DNA of 64,000 nt from Nitrosopumilus ureiphilus (GCF_013407185.1 NZ_CP026995.1:1804954-1868953), one strand, 5' to 3'; positions 51,024-60,821 are shown, counted from the first letter of the stretch. Translations and numbers: made by a program. The notes: generated by a model not told the origin, from the sequence alone.

Positions 51024-51433
51024 TATTCTACTATCACTTGTCCCTTCATCCAAGGATGAAGAGTACAAAAATAATCATATTTTCCTGATTCATCAAAAGT
51101 AAGAGAAAATGATTCAAAGGGATCTAAATGACCACTGTCAAAAAGTTCAGTAGGCTCATCGTAAAAACCAGAGGTTACACTATGAAATGCAGAGTCTTGA
51201 TTTACCCATGTTACTTGTTTCCCTTTTTCAACGATAATTGAAGATGGAATGTAACAAATATCTAGCACCTCACATCCTGGACGCGAAACTTTTGTAGGCA
51301 TTATAACATCACCTTTTACAATCAAATCTGATGTTTCTGTATTTTTCTTATCAGAATTACTCGGCATAGATAATGCCAAAAGTATAACTAAAACTACTCC
51401 AACTACGCTCATCATAGTTATTTTTTTTATCAA
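51023..51433 (-). CDS. Plastocyanin-like blue-copper protein, secreted
   Basis: 136 aa. Signal/anchor at residues 5-22 (ITMMSVVGVVLVILLAL), then cupredoxin with ligands in SAFHSVTSG (His) and YFCTLHPWMKG (Cys, His, Met). Electron carrier of the type numerous in ammonia oxidisers. Two Cys (PGCEVLDIC) likely form a disulfide. Stop codon overlaps the last base of tRNA-Cys. Confidence 0.9.
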   Translation of the reverse strand: MIKKITMMSVVGVVLVILLALSMPSNSDKKNTETSDLIVKGDVIMPTKVSRPGCEVLDICYIPSSIIVEKGKQVTWVNQDSAFHSVTSGFYDEPTELFDSGHLDPFESFSLTFDESGKYDYFCTLHPWMKGQVIVE

Positions 51434-51508
51434 AACACATCACATCCAAAACAGAGTTATTACATAATTACCAAATTCTCTAAATATATAACATATTAGA
51501 AAGTCCAA

Positions 51509-53260
51509 TTGATTCACAACGAAAATGGATTGTTAGAATACATTCCAGGTTCTCATACACTTCTAGTACAAAAAAATTCCAGTCCTCCTCTAGAAGGGTT
51601 TGCCGAAAATATTCGAGGAAGCATTCATGAATATGCTGAAAATTCAAAAAATGATGTTGAAAAAGGGAATAATTTTCTTCAATGGGTTCTAACAAGAGTT
51701 TTTGAGGCTACAGAGGATGATGCAGCTGATGCAATTGTTGATGGAGCAAATGATCTTGGGATAGATGCATATCTACCAGTAGATTTTTCAGACAATACAA
51801 TTAGATTATTTCAATCAAAATATGGTACGTCTCATTCATTAGAAGCAATTGCAAAATTCAAAGAAGATACAAAGCGATTACTAGCAAAAGATGTTACAAA
51901 AATGAGACCTGAGTTGGCTCAGCTTGTTACAAAAATTAAAGAAAAAAATCTAAAGATAAAGTGTTGTTATGTCACCGATCAGAAAGTAGAATATAAAGAT
52001 GAATTAGTTGAAATCATAGATGAAGAAAAAATAATTCAAAAATTATGGGATCGGATCAAAAAACCAGCAGCAGGGAAAAAATCATCTATTAAACTAGAGA
52101 GAATGCTTAGACATGAAAATACAATTTTAGGCATTCTAAAATTACGAGAATTAACGGAATTTGTAAATAAGAGTAGAGATTATGTTTTTGAATCAAACAT
52201 CAGACAATGGATGCAATTCAAGACTACAGTTAACAAAGGATTGAGAGAAACATTACAAAGTAATCCAAATAAATTCTTTTTTTATAATAACGGAATTACT
52301 ATTGTAGTTAGTGACTTTATAGAGTTGGGAGAGAATTTGATTGAGCTTCATGCACCTCAAATTGTTAATGGAGCTCAGACATCAAATTCAATTCTTGATC
52401 ATTCAAAGAGAACAAAAAATATGGATGGTTCCATGACAGTTACAATAATCAAAGCAGATGATGAACAAGAACAAAATAACATTACAAAATACAGGAATTC
52501 TCAAAATTCGGTAAGAGGAAAAGATCTTGTTTCTTTGATGGATTTTCACAAATCAATTAAATCACAGTTAAGAAATTGTGGTTATTTTTATGAAATTCAA
52601 GCAGGTTCTTTTGATAGCAAATCAAAATCTAAACAATGTGAATATGAAGGGGATTTAATTTATAATAATTATCTTCCAGATAATCATAAAAAAGTAATTG
52701 TTGCCAAAGATGCAATTCAATCACTGGTTGCAGGAATTGAACAAAGGCCAACAGAAGCATACAGTTCACCAGCTCAGTTTCTTCCAAGAGGAAGTAAATA
52801 TGACGATATCTTCAATGACAATCTAAAAGATGATTACAGACTTTTACTATATCCATATCTTGTCAAAGAATTTGCAAAAAAATCATTAAAGTATGGAAAA
52901 CAGGGAGGACATAAAACAAAAAGATATGCAACATTATTTTTTGTGGCTGTTTACTTTAGAATACTCCATAAGAAAATTCTTGAATCAAAAGGAGATTATA
53001 AAGTAGACATTAGAAAATTGGAACCTATTTTTCGTAGTTTCAAACTGAATTCTAGGATTTTAAAGATTACTGATGTCATTGTGACCAAATTTCTTGAAGA
53101 TACGGTAGTGGATGATGAAATTGAATTGGCCAACACCAAACATAATTTCTTTTCCCAACATGTTTGGAATGATACAATGTTGCGCGTAATTGATAAAAAA
53201 ATCAGGCAAGAAGATGATGAAATCATATCATTAAAAAAACTAGCAAATAGTTTATTTTAA
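51509..53260 (+). CDS. AIPR-family protein, putative anti-phage factor with nuclease-like N-terminus
   Basis: 583 aa. N-terminal region DGANDLGIDAYLPVDFSDN then LFQSKYG has the D...Q-x-K layout of a PD-(D/E)XK nuclease; the middle NPNKFFFYNNGITIVVSD and APQIVNGAQTSNSI are typical of the AIPR (abortive-infection phage-resistance) family, followed by NSQNSVRGKDLVSL. TTG 51509 start is supported by a TATA box at 51481-51489. No partner gene lies alongside; defence role is inferred from family only. Confidence 0.78.
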   Translation: MIHNENGLLEYIPGSHTLLVQKNSSPPLEGFAENIRGSIHEYAENSKNDVEKGNNFLQWVLTRVFEATEDDAADAIVDGANDLGIDAYLPVDFSDNTIRLFQSKYGTSHSLEAIAKFKEDTKRLLAKDVTKMRPELAQLVTKIKEKNLKIKCCYVTDQKVEYKDELVEIIDEEKIIQKLWDRIKKPAAGKKSSIKLERMLRHENTILGILKLRELTEFVNKSRDYVFESNIRQWMQFKTTVNKGLRETLQSNPNKFFFYNNGITIVVSDFIELGENLIELHAPQIVNGAQTSNSILDHSKRTKNMDGSMTVTIIKADDEQEQNNITKYRNSQNSVRGKDLVSLMDFHKSIKSQLRNCGYFYEIQAGSFDSKSKSKQCEYEGDLIYNNYLPDNHKKVIVAKDAIQSLVAGIEQRPTEAYSSPAQFLPRGSKYDDIFNDNLKDDYRLLLYPYLVKEFAKKSLKYGKQGGHKTKRYATLFFVAVYFRILHKKILESKGDYKVDIRKLEPIFRSFKLNSRILKITDVIVTKFLEDTVVDDEIELANTKHNFFSQHVWNDTMLRVIDKKIRQEDDEIISLKKLANSLF

Positions 53261-53388
53261 TTTTAAAGGCAGTAGTCCAACCAAGTAAAAATCTTGCAGG
53301 AGGTTTACATTGGTCAGACTATCTACCTAAATTTAATAAAACCCAGTGATATTTAACATAATTATTATGATTTGTATTTTCTACGAGA

Positions 53389-53592
53389 ATGTTTTTTATA
53401 TCGATTAAAAAGACCAAAAGCACTTTGGTTTCAAAAGAAAAATGTGCTATTTGTAGTGAAAAAATCCAATTTCGTTACAATCCAATGGATGAATGGGGAA
53501 TAGAAGGTTCGATTTGTGGAAATTGCTATTCAAAAAAAATTAATGAGCATTATCCAGGAGAACACGTTAGAGTAAACAAACACTTGGATTAG
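53389..53592 (+). CDS. Small zinc-ribbon protein, 67 aa
   Basis: CAICSEKIQFRYNPMDEWG then CGNCYSKKINEHYPGEH: a CxxC-CxxC pair, Lys-rich N-terminus. ATG 53389. Convergent 4-base overlap with the next gene. Confidence 0.6.
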   Translation: MFFISIKKTKSTLVSKEKCAICSEKIQFRYNPMDEWGIEGSICGNCYSKKINEHYPGEHVRVNKHLD

Positions 53593-54179
53593 GTTTTTTC
53601 TGGTTTTGAATACTTATTTGCATTAAGACAATTCCATGCAAGTGGATCATCTTTTACATCTTTTTCTTCTAAAAATTTAATATCAGTTGTTGTTTTTTTT
53701 CTTTTCAATAAATTTATTTGAAAACTAGAAAATTGTTTACAATCACATTCATTGAAAAGACACACATCATTATCATTCTCATCATGATCTTGGGCTTCAT
53801 GATTACAATTACACAAAGCATCCTTTTTTACATCACTAAGTGACTTTTTTGTATACACCCCTAATCTAAGATATGCCTCACCATCATGTCCTTTCTTAAA
53901 TCGTTCATAATTTTCAGACTTTGGTAATATTTTGAAAAATGATAAATTGGTTTCAGGTTTTTGAGAATCTGAACCCATTATGAACCAATAATTATCATCA
54001 ATTTCTACAAATCTGATTTTAATGGATGGATCTACCCACCAATGAATAGTATCATGCCAAATAGATGCAGACTCTTTTCGGTCAGTAAACAAAGGGACTA
54101 CATTCATTCTAAGGTCATAATATCTATAAGCAACACCTACAAAGTCATCAAACCAGGGAATTGAAGATTGGGAAGGCAA
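53589..54179 (-). CDS. Hypothetical protein with C-terminal CxC-rich zinc knuckle
   Basis: 196 aa. N-terminal alpha/beta domain (YYDLRMNVVPLFTDRKESA ... FVEIDDNYWFIMGSDSQ) and a cysteine/His knuckle CNCNHEAQDHDENDNDVC...CDC (~122-145), a pattern common in thaumarchaeal small proteins. No assigned role. Confidence 0.6.
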   Translation of the reverse strand: MPSQSSIPWFDDFVGVAYRYYDLRMNVVPLFTDRKESASIWHDTIHWWVDPSIKIRFVEIDDNYWFIMGSDSQKPETNLSFFKILPKSENYERFKKGHDGEAYLRLGVYTKKSLSDVKKDALCNCNHEAQDHDENDNDVCLFNECDCKQFSSFQINLLKRKKTTTDIKFLEEKDVKDDPLAWNCLNANKYSKPEKT

Positions 54180-54262
54180 TGCAGACAGATCAGCCTAGAG
54201 CTTATTTATCTGATCTGAATGAATGGTAATACCCTTATATCTGAGTTTGAAATTAACAACGT

Positions 54263-54544
54263 ATGGTTTCCTATAGAACTAGTATGCAAATAGTTGCAGA
54301 TTTGCTTATTGCTACTGAACAGTCTGGACAGGAAGGCATCAAAACAACTTCACTTCTAACAAAGGCAAATTTATCACATTCAAGATTATCTAAATTCTTA
54401 CAGAATTTAACCGGTGCAGGGTTAATTAACAAAATTGAATTTGATGGAAAGAATACTTTTGTAATTACACCAAAAGGAAGACAGTATTTGGAGTCTTATG
54501 CAAACTTTTCCAGTATTGCAGAATCGTTTGGATTAGAACTTTAA
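54263..54544 (+). CDS. Winged-helix protein, paralogue of the 47.0-kb gene
   Basis: 93 aa, see homologous wHTH layout (KTTSLLTKANLSHSRLSKFLQN; wing FDGKNTFVITPKGRQYLESY). ATG 54263, TATA-like TATATCTGAG upstream. Targets unknown; 7 kb apart from its paralogue. Confidence 0.7.
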   Translation: MVSYRTSMQIVADLLIATEQSGQEGIKTTSLLTKANLSHSRLSKFLQNLTGAGLINKIEFDGKNTFVITPKGRQYLESYANFSSIAESFGLEL

Positions 54545-54547
54545 AAT

Positions 54548-54760
54548 CTATTTTCTAGATCTTCTTTTAGCATTAGCTTTTTGTCGTTCTTTTTTTTCTT
54601 TGTAGGAGCTGTAAACTAAAATAATGATTATTCCTGCAATAGCTGCATAAAATAGTGGAATAAGAGGTGGATCTCGAAATTCCCCTGAAGATGGTTCAAC
54701 AAATGCTATAGGAATAGTCACAACCATAAAGATCAAGATTATTAGAAGGTATTTGTCCAC
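54548..54760 (-). CDS. Small membrane protein, two helices
   Basis: 70 aa. Helices at 2-20 and 34-55, C-terminus Lys/Arg-rich (KEKKERQKANAKRRSRK). Could anchor at the membrane with a basic cytosolic tail. No family. Confidence 0.5.
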   Translation of the reverse strand: MDKYLLIILIFMVVTIPIAFVEPSSGEFRDPPLIPLFYAAIAGIIIILVYSSYKEKKERQKANAKRRSRK

Positions 54761-54821
54761 AAATGGATTTATTTACAAAACCATATATCTTTTTGAAATT
54801 ACATGTTGACAACAGAAGATC

Positions 54822-55010
54822 ATGGTAAAAATACTTGAAATGGTAGGATTAGTTCTTGTAGCAATTATGTCGCTAGGATTTGTAGGTCTATTCGAATCAT
54901 ATGGAATAAAAAATGGCACATCAGAATTATTTTGGGGATGTGCAGGAGGCATACTTTTGATAATCATATACAGAAAAATGAAAAGAAAACGAGAAGAAAA
55001 AGAAGAGTAA
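54822..55010 (+). CDS. Small membrane protein, two helices
   Basis: 62 aa; helices at ~8-24 and ~36-52, Lys/Arg/Glu-rich C-terminus (MKRKREEKEE). Divergent from the similar 70-aa gene. No family recognised. Confidence 0.5.
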   Translation: MVKILEMVGLVLVAIMSLGFVGLFESYGIKNGTSELFWGCAGGILLIIIYRKMKRKREEKEE

Positions 55011-55099
55011 AGATATTTGAGAAATCGTTAAGAAGTGATCAGTCTTTATTCAACCGACAGATCTATAAAGGACGATTCAACGTAATTTATGAGGGGAGT

Positions 55100-55177
55100 A
55101 TGGCAGAACAATCAAAACAATGGTGGAAAGGTTTAGGAAAAGAATTAGAAATCGACATTGAAACCTTCGATGAATAA
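55100..55177 (+). CDS. Tiny acidic frame, 25 aa
   Basis: ATG 55100 preceded by GAGGGG (possible Shine-Dalgarno) at 55091-55096, ending TAA 55177. Trp-rich WWKGLGKELE. Weak support; no homologue known. Confidence 0.25.
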   Translation: MAEQSKQWWKGLGKELEIDIETFDE

Positions 55178-55218
55178 ATAACTAAAATACAAATAATTTT
55201 AAAAATTTTACAAATCAA

Positions 55219-55292
55219 AGCCCTGGATGGGGTACGAACCCACGACCTAACGCTTACGAGGCGTTCGCTCTACCAGGCTGAGCTACCAAGGC
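55219..55292 (-). tRNA. tRNA-Thr (anticodon CGU)
   Basis: On the minus strand: acceptor GCCTTGG/CCAGGGC with one G-U pair, D loop with AGCTCAG, anticodon stem AACGC/GCGTT with loop CTCGTAA (CGT at 34-36, Thr), T arm GGGTTCGTACCCC. No encoded CCA. Confidence 0.92.
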
Positions 55293-55345
55293 ACTTTTGG
55301 ATAAATCCATCAGAGTTAATAAAAAGCCTTTCCGAGTTGGATTAA

Positions 55346-56644
55346 TTGAAGAAAACTATTTCTGGAGTTAGAGGAGTATTTGGAGAAGATCTCAACCTGA
55401 AAGACGTGTTAGAATTTTGTAATAACTTTTCAAGTTTAATCAAATCACAAAAATGTGTTATTGGAAAAGACACTAGACCTTCAGGAGATATGATAAAAAA
55501 TGTGGCCAGTGCAGAATTGATGAAAAATGGAATTGATGTTTTTAATTTAGAAACGGTACCAACCCCCGTAGTTTTTAGAGAAGCGAGAAAATATGGGGCA
55601 GGACTCGTTATTTCTTCTTCGCATAATCCAATAGAGTGGAATGGGATGAAATTCATTATTGAAGGAAGAGGAATTAATGAACAGGAACTTCCCCAAATTA
55701 TTGAACATCAAGAAAATTTAAAATCAAAAATTGGGACTGAATATGATATTACCTCATCATACATCGAAGATGCAAAAAAAATCATAGGAGACATTGAAAA
55801 TAAACCGGATATAGTAGTGGATATTGGTGGTGGTGCTGCAAGGGGATTTGCACCAGATTTGTTGAGGGAATCAGGGTGTAATGTAGAAGTACTAAATGAA
55901 GATCTTTCACAATGTTCTAGAGGTCCAGATCCTACATCTGATGAGTTATCTGAATTGATTTCAGCATCAATTAAAAAAGAAATCGGGTTTGCATTTGATT
56001 TAGATGGAGATCGCTTAGTTGTGGTAAGAAAAGGAGAAAAACAAACTCCAGATGTAACATTGGGATTAGGGGTTGCAAAATCTCTAGAATTGGGATACAA
56101 AGAATTTGTTTTAAGCACAGATACAAGCATATCAATTGAAAAATTCATCAAAGAAAAGGGGGGCACTGTTAAAAGATCAAAAGTTGGAGAAGCAAATGTA
56201 ATAGAACTCATGCTAAAAACAAATGCTCAAGCAGGTGGAGAAGGAAGCAGCGGGGGTTTTATTTTACCTGAATTCAATTATTGTAGAGAAGGTATTCTTA
56301 GTAGCGGTTTAATTGCATCTATGTTAGGAACTTCAAAATTTGATGAGATTTTAAATTACATGAAAAGATATTTCCAAATTAGAGAGAAAACTGAAATAGA
56401 TTCTAATTTTCATGACAAAGTAATAGAAGAAATAAAAAATAAATTTTCAAAAGAATATTCGGAAATAGATTCACAAGATGGAATTAAAGGAATCATTGAT
56501 GATGATAGTTGGGTTTTGATTAGGAAATCAAATACTGAAGACATCATAAGGGTTTCAGCAGAATCAAATAATGAAGAAAGATGTAAAAAAATTACAAAGG
56601 ACACATTAGAAGTAGTGAAACAAAGTTATGACAAAGTTAGATGA
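55346..56644 (+). CDS. glmM: Phosphoglucosamine/phosphomannomutase family
   Basis: 432 aa alpha-D-phosphohexomutase. Active-site serine in SSSHNPIEWNG (residue ~93), Mg-binding DLDGDRLV (~222), sugar loop GGEGSSGG (~295). Interconverts sugar-6-P and sugar-1-P; glmM-type is likely in archaea. TTG 55346 start; overlaps thiL by 17 bases. Confidence 0.9.
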   Translation: MKKTISGVRGVFGEDLNLKDVLEFCNNFSSLIKSQKCVIGKDTRPSGDMIKNVASAELMKNGIDVFNLETVPTPVVFREARKYGAGLVISSSHNPIEWNGMKFIIEGRGINEQELPQIIEHQENLKSKIGTEYDITSSYIEDAKKIIGDIENKPDIVVDIGGGAARGFAPDLLRESGCNVEVLNEDLSQCSRGPDPTSDELSELISASIKKEIGFAFDLDGDRLVVVRKGEKQTPDVTLGLGVAKSLELGYKEFVLSTDTSISIEKFIKEKGGTVKRSKVGEANVIELMLKTNAQAGGEGSSGGFILPEFNYCREGILSSGLIASMLGTSKFDEILNYMKRYFQIREKTEIDSNFHDKVIEEIKNKFSKEYSEIDSQDGIKGIIDDDSWVLIRKSNTEDIIRVSAESNNEERCKKITKDTLEVVKQSYDKVR

Positions 56645-57578
56645 ATCCACTATAATCAAAATTTTTCAGACGGAATTAGGAAACAAAGAATTTGTTTCTG
56701 AAGATGTAGAGATATTCAATTTAGGAAAAATCAGAATCGTTGCTAAAACAGATACACTTGTAGAAAGTACCGATATTCCATCTAAAATGAGATTGGAAGA
56801 TGCTGCAAGAAAAAGTATTGCTGCATGTGTAAGTGATTTTGCTGCAAAAGGAATAAAACCAGAATATGGAATTATTTCGGTGAATCTACCAAAGAATATT
56901 TCACGCTCAAAAATTATAGATGTTGCAAAAGGTTTCAAAAAGGCTTCTACTGAATATGGCATTACAATTTTGGGAGGGGATACTAATGCAGGTAAGGAGA
57001 TTGTGTTTAACATAAGTATTTTCGGGAATTCAAACAAGATAGTTACAAGAAAAGGCTCCAAAAATGGGGATCTAATATTTGTAACAGGTCCATTTGGATA
57101 TACAACAGTTGGATTAGATTTACTTCTTGGTAAAATAAAAGAAAAAGGAAAATTTGCTGAAAAAGCAATTAAATCAGTTACTAATCCAAAACCAAAGATT
57201 AGTTTTGGATTAAAAAATAAAAAATATTTTTCATCATCTATGGATTCTAGTGATGGATTATCTACTACTTTAAATGAAATGTCAAAACAAAGTAAAAAGA
57301 AATTCATCATAAACAACATACCTGTTAGAAAGGATTTAGAAAAGTATGCAAAATCCCATAAATTGAATTTGATTGCTTTAGTTTTTCATGGAGGAGAAGA
57401 ATACGAGTTTGTGTTTACAGTTCCCCAAAAATATAAAAAAATAATTAAAAAAAGTGCTAACCTACTTAAAACACCGATTATAGAAATAGGACAAGTGACT
57501 TCAGGTAAAGGAGTATTTGTTAAAGAGGAGAAAAATTATATCAATTTAAGAGATTTAGGATGGAAACATTTTGGATAG
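56628..57578 (+). CDS. thiL: Thiamine-monophosphate kinase
   Basis: 316 aa, PurM/ThiL-like. DTLVESTDIPSKM, AACVSDFAAKGI, GGDTNAGKEIVF, FVTGPFGYTTVGLDLL and MDSSDGLSTTL define ThiL. Phosphorylates thiamine-P to TPP. Overlaps glmM-like gene, suggesting co-expression. Confidence 0.88.
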   Translation: MTKLDESTIIKIFQTELGNKEFVSEDVEIFNLGKIRIVAKTDTLVESTDIPSKMRLEDAARKSIAACVSDFAAKGIKPEYGIISVNLPKNISRSKIIDVAKGFKKASTEYGITILGGDTNAGKEIVFNISIFGNSNKIVTRKGSKNGDLIFVTGPFGYTTVGLDLLLGKIKEKGKFAEKAIKSVTNPKPKISFGLKNKKYFSSSMDSSDGLSTTLNEMSKQSKKKFIINNIPVRKDLEKYAKSHKLNLIALVFHGGEEYEFVFTVPQKYKKIIKKSANLLKTPIIEIGQVTSGKGVFVKEEKNYINLRDLGWKHFG

Positions 57579-57959
57579 TTATTCACCGTAAAAAAAATCT
57601 CGCTCCACATTATTTACAATACTGAATATTGAATCTGCAGTAAGAACAGAAACGCAGTCTTTAATCCATAGATCATCAAGATATAGCAATCGTTTCATAT
57701 CATCTTCAAGAAGATTTTCAGGATTTGAATCAGGGTAAAGTGAGTGAATTTTATATCCTTCATTAGCAATTTGTTGACATTTTTTTTCAAGGGGTGATAG
57801 AACATCATCATTGATCGGTGTCAGAAATTGAAATGCAGCAGATCCAACTAAAGCAACCGCTACAGCAATTCCAATTGCCAACAAAAGGATTGATGTCATT
57901 AAAAGAGTCCAGTTTGAAATAGTATATGAACAATCATCATTTTGAACTAAAGTGGTCAA
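57579..57959 (-). CDS. Membrane-anchored hypothetical protein, 126 aa
   Basis: One N-terminal hydrophobic helix (residues 17-45, NWTLLMTSILLLAIGIAVAV...) followed by a soluble domain (KKCQQIANEGYKIHSLYPD). Two Cys could bridge. Ends exactly next to the thiL stop. No family. Confidence 0.55.
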   Translation of the reverse strand: MTTLVQNDDCSYTISNWTLLMTSILLLAIGIAVAVALVGSAAFQFLTPINDDVLSPLEKKCQQIANEGYKIHSLYPDSNPENLLEDDMKRLLYLDDLWIKDCVSVLTADSIFSIVNNVERDFFYGE

Positions 57960-58015
57960 ATTTAGGCAAAGTTAGAAAATCAATGTTTTTTAAACCCTTT
58001 AGGGTGTGAGTAACA

Positions 58016-58522
58016 TTGTCAGAAATTGAAGCCCAAGTTGAGGAAGTTTCAGTAGAAGAGGTAGAAACGCCAGTTGAGGAAGTAGAGACTGAGGCTAAAG
58101 TAGAAACCAAAGCTCAGCCAGAGGCTAAGAAAGAAGGACCCGACAAATGGGGCATTGCCCATATTTACAGTAGTTACAATAATACAATTATTCATATGAC
58201 TGATCTTACTGGCGCAGAGACTGTAGCTATCAGTTCTGGCGGAATCCATGTTAATGCTGATAGATATGAATCATCACCATTTGCTGCAATGAAAGCTGCA
58301 AATGCAGTTGTAGAATCTGCAAGAACAAAAGGATTTACAGGATTTCACATAAGAGTTCGTGCAGTAGGCGGAGTCGGCTCCAGAGTACCAGGTCCCGGAG
58401 CACAAGCTGCAATCAGGGCTTTGGCAAGGGGCGGATTTAAGATTGGAAGAATTGATGATGTAACACCTATTCCCCATGATACCACTAGAAAGAAAGGTGG
58501 AAAAAGAGGAAGAAGAGTCTAG
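58016..58522 (+). CDS. rps11: Ribosomal protein S11 with acidic N-terminal extension
   Basis: 168 aa; core [20 protein letters not shown]...[24 protein letters not shown], as in universal uS11. About the first 40 residues are an acidic Glu/Val-rich extension ([16 protein letters not shown]), unusual for this protein. TTG 58016 matches TATA TTTTTAAAC 26 bases before. Convergent with the following gene. Confidence 0.93.
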   Translation: MSEIEAQVEEVSVEEVETPVEEVETEAKVETKAQPEAKKEGPDKWGIAHIYSSYNNTIIHMTDLTGAETVAISSGGIHVNADRYESSPFAAMKAANAVVESARTKGFTGFHIRVRAVGGVGSRVPGPGAQAAIRALARGGFKIGRIDDVTPIPHDTTRKKGGKRGRRV

Positions 58523-58830
58523 TCAGACAATTTTATTTTAACATTACAACCTCTAGAAAGAAAATAATCTGTCACAAATTTAACAAATTTTTGTGGTTGA
58601 TCACTCCATTGATATTTTTCTATCATGTCAGAAAACTTTTCTTCAATACCAGTTTGCAACTCAGGTTTAAAAGCCAATTTAAAAAATGTCCATCCAAATT
58701 TTGTTGATGGTTCGCTAAGCACATATCCATTATAACATCCTAGAAGACTCTCCATATGTGAAAGAGATTTTTTTATAGATAGCAGATCATCAGCGTAATT
58801 TTTTGTTCCGACTTCTAATACAACATTCAT
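58519..58830 (-). CDS. Hypothetical protein, 103 aa
   Basis: Globular, mixed alpha/beta ([33 protein letters not shown]). Overlaps the PDCD5-like gene by 4 bases and the S11 stop by 4. Unknown role, likely part of a minus-strand operon with PDCD5 and RtcB. Confidence 0.5.
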   Translation of the reverse strand: MNVVLEVGTKNYADDLLSIKKSLSHMESLLGCYNGYVLSEPSTKFGWTFFKLAFKPELQTGIEEKFSDMIEKYQWSDQPQKFVKFVTDYFLSRGCNVKIKLSD

Positions 58831-59246
58831 TCTTCATCACTATTTTCAGATGAGTTCTTACTAAGTTTATCACTTAATGAGACAAATTTTCCGTCTTGTT
58901 CAACATTGATTTTAGTTTCCATTCTAACATTGAGTCCAACTGATCTAAACAACATCAATAACTTTCCACCATCTATAGTTTCATTTATTTCACCAGTCTT
59001 GATTAATTCAAATAATTTTTCTACAATAATTTTTGTTTCGTTTGGAAATTGTGATTCAGCATTTTTCAAAACTTCTAATCCTCTAAATCCAAGAATATTT
59101 ACAAGTGAAGCACGTGGGTTTACAGTGATTTTCTCTTTGGGTGATTCAACAGATTCTTTAATTTCCTCTCTCGAAGAAATATTTTTTTGCATTTCAGCTA
59201 GTCGCTTTGCCTTTAATCTTTCAAGTTCAAAATCTTCTTCGCTCAA
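58827..59246 (-). CDS. PDCD5-like DNA-binding protein (TFAR19 family)
   Basis: 139 aa. ERLKAKRLAEMQK start, then an alpha-helical triple-helix core (RGLEVLKNAESQFPNETKIIVEKLFELI; INETIDGGKLLMLFRSVGL). Archaeal PDCD5 proteins are small, basic to acidic helical bundles, with a prefoldin or nucleic-acid link. Overlaps RtcB by 4 bases. Confidence 0.65.
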   Translation of the reverse strand: MSEEDFELERLKAKRLAEMQKNISSREEIKESVESPKEKITVNPRASLVNILGFRGLEVLKNAESQFPNETKIIVEKLFELIKTGEINETIDGGKLLMLFRSVGLNVRMETKINVEQDGKFVSLSDKLSKNSSENSDEE

Positions 59247-60691
59247 CCTTTAATCACACCAATAGGCACCAATTTTGCTACTTTTGTGGCTATTCCCAGA
59301 TTATGAGACACATTAACTACAGCATCAACGTCTTTGTATGCTTGAGGAGTTTCTTCGACAACCCCATCTCTTGTTAATGCTTTGATAAAGATCCCCTGGT
59401 CATTAAGAGATTTTTTTACATCATTTTCAGTGTAATTTCTTCTAGCTTTGGATCTAGACATTGTTCTTCCAGCACCATGAGCTGTAGAACCAAAACTTAA
59501 ATTCATTGAATTGGGTTTACCAAGTAAAATCCAACTTGAAGTTCCCATTGAGCCAGGAACCAAAACAGGTTGGCCCAAATCACGATATTTGGAAGGGATT
59601 TCATCACGGTTTGCAGGAAATGCTCTAGTTGCACCTTTTCTATGTACGACAAGTTTTCTTTCTGCTCCATCAACTTTGTGTTTTTCTACTTTAGCAATAT
59701 TATGAGCAACATCATAAACTAATTTCATATCAAGATCAGATTCTGATTGATGAAATACACGTTCAAAAGAATTCCTAGTCCAGTGAGTTATCATCTGTCT
59801 ATTACTCCATGCAAAATTTAATGCTGCAAACATTGCTTTTCTATAGGATTCACCTTCTTCAGAATTGTTTGGCACACATGCAAGTTCTCTATCAGGTAAA
59901 GATATACCATATTTTTCCATTGCTTGTTCTGAAACTCTAAGATAATCACTACATACTTGATGACCAAAACCTCTAGAGCCGCAATGAATCAAAACAGTAA
60001 TGGTTCCTTCTTTAATTCCCATTCTGTTTGCAGCTTCTTCATCATGAACTTCTGCAACCTTTTGTACTTCTAGAAAATGATTTCCAGAACCTAAGCTACC
60101 AAGTTGAGGTGCACCTCTTTTTCTTGCTTTATCAGAAACTTTGTTTGGATCAGCATTTTGAATTTGACCATTTTCTTCACAAACATCTGAATCATTTGAT
60201 GAGCCATAACCATGATCAATTGCCCAATTTACGCCTTTTACCAAAACCTCATCAAGTTCTGAATGACTAAGTTTTACTGCACCTTTAGAACCAACTCCGG
60301 AAGGAATTGAGCTGAACAGATCATTTACAAGTTCTTTTAGTTTGGAACGAACTGTTTGTTCATCTAAATTTGAACGAAGTAGTCTCACACCACAATTGAT
60401 GTCATATCCAACACCACCAGGACTAATCATTCCTTCTTCAGCATCCATTGCTGCAACACCACCTACTGGAAAACCATAACCCTCATGCCCATCAGGCAAA
60501 ACAACACTATGACTAACTATTCCAGGAATTGATGCAACATTTCGTGCTTGCATGATTGTTCTATCAGACAGCATTTTTTGTAATAATGGTTCATCAGCGT
60601 AAATTCTCACAGGTACTTTCATTCCAAGATCAGAATCAGCATCAATTTGATATTGGTTTTCTCCGATTTTTTTGGGGGTATTAGAAGACAT
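59243..60691 (-). CDS. rtcB: tRNA-splicing ligase RtcB
   Basis: 482 aa. Metal/GMP motifs: PDGHEGYGFPVGGVAAMD, SPGGVGYDINCGVRLLRSN, GSGNHFLEVQ and SMGTSSWILLG, NYTENDVK; catalytic His in HxGAGRTMSRS near the C-terminal half. Joins 2',3'-cyclic phosphate ends after tRNA intron removal. ATG 60691. Confidence 0.93.
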   Translation of the reverse strand: MSSNTPKKIGENQYQIDADSDLGMKVPVRIYADEPLLQKMLSDRTIMQARNVASIPGIVSHSVVLPDGHEGYGFPVGGVAAMDAEEGMISPGGVGYDINCGVRLLRSNLDEQTVRSKLKELVNDLFSSIPSGVGSKGAVKLSHSELDEVLVKGVNWAIDHGYGSSNDSDVCEENGQIQNADPNKVSDKARKRGAPQLGSLGSGNHFLEVQKVAEVHDEEAANRMGIKEGTITVLIHCGSRGFGHQVCSDYLRVSEQAMEKYGISLPDRELACVPNNSEEGESYRKAMFAALNFAWSNRQMITHWTRNSFERVFHQSESDLDMKLVYDVAHNIAKVEKHKVDGAERKLVVHRKGATRAFPANRDEIPSKYRDLGQPVLVPGSMGTSSWILLGKPNSMNLSFGSTAHGAGRTMSRSKARRNYTENDVKKSLNDQGIFIKALTRDGVVEETPQAYKDVDAVVNVSHNLGIATKVAKLVPIGVIKG

Positions 60692-60821
60692 GGGTATCGG
60701 TAAAAATTCCTTTCAATCCAATTTAAACCATCAGAAGAATAGAAAAAATAATTTTGGATGAGAACAACCAAACATGAAATTTATGATCTAATTTATCTAT
60801 GATAAAATAGTTTTATCATGT

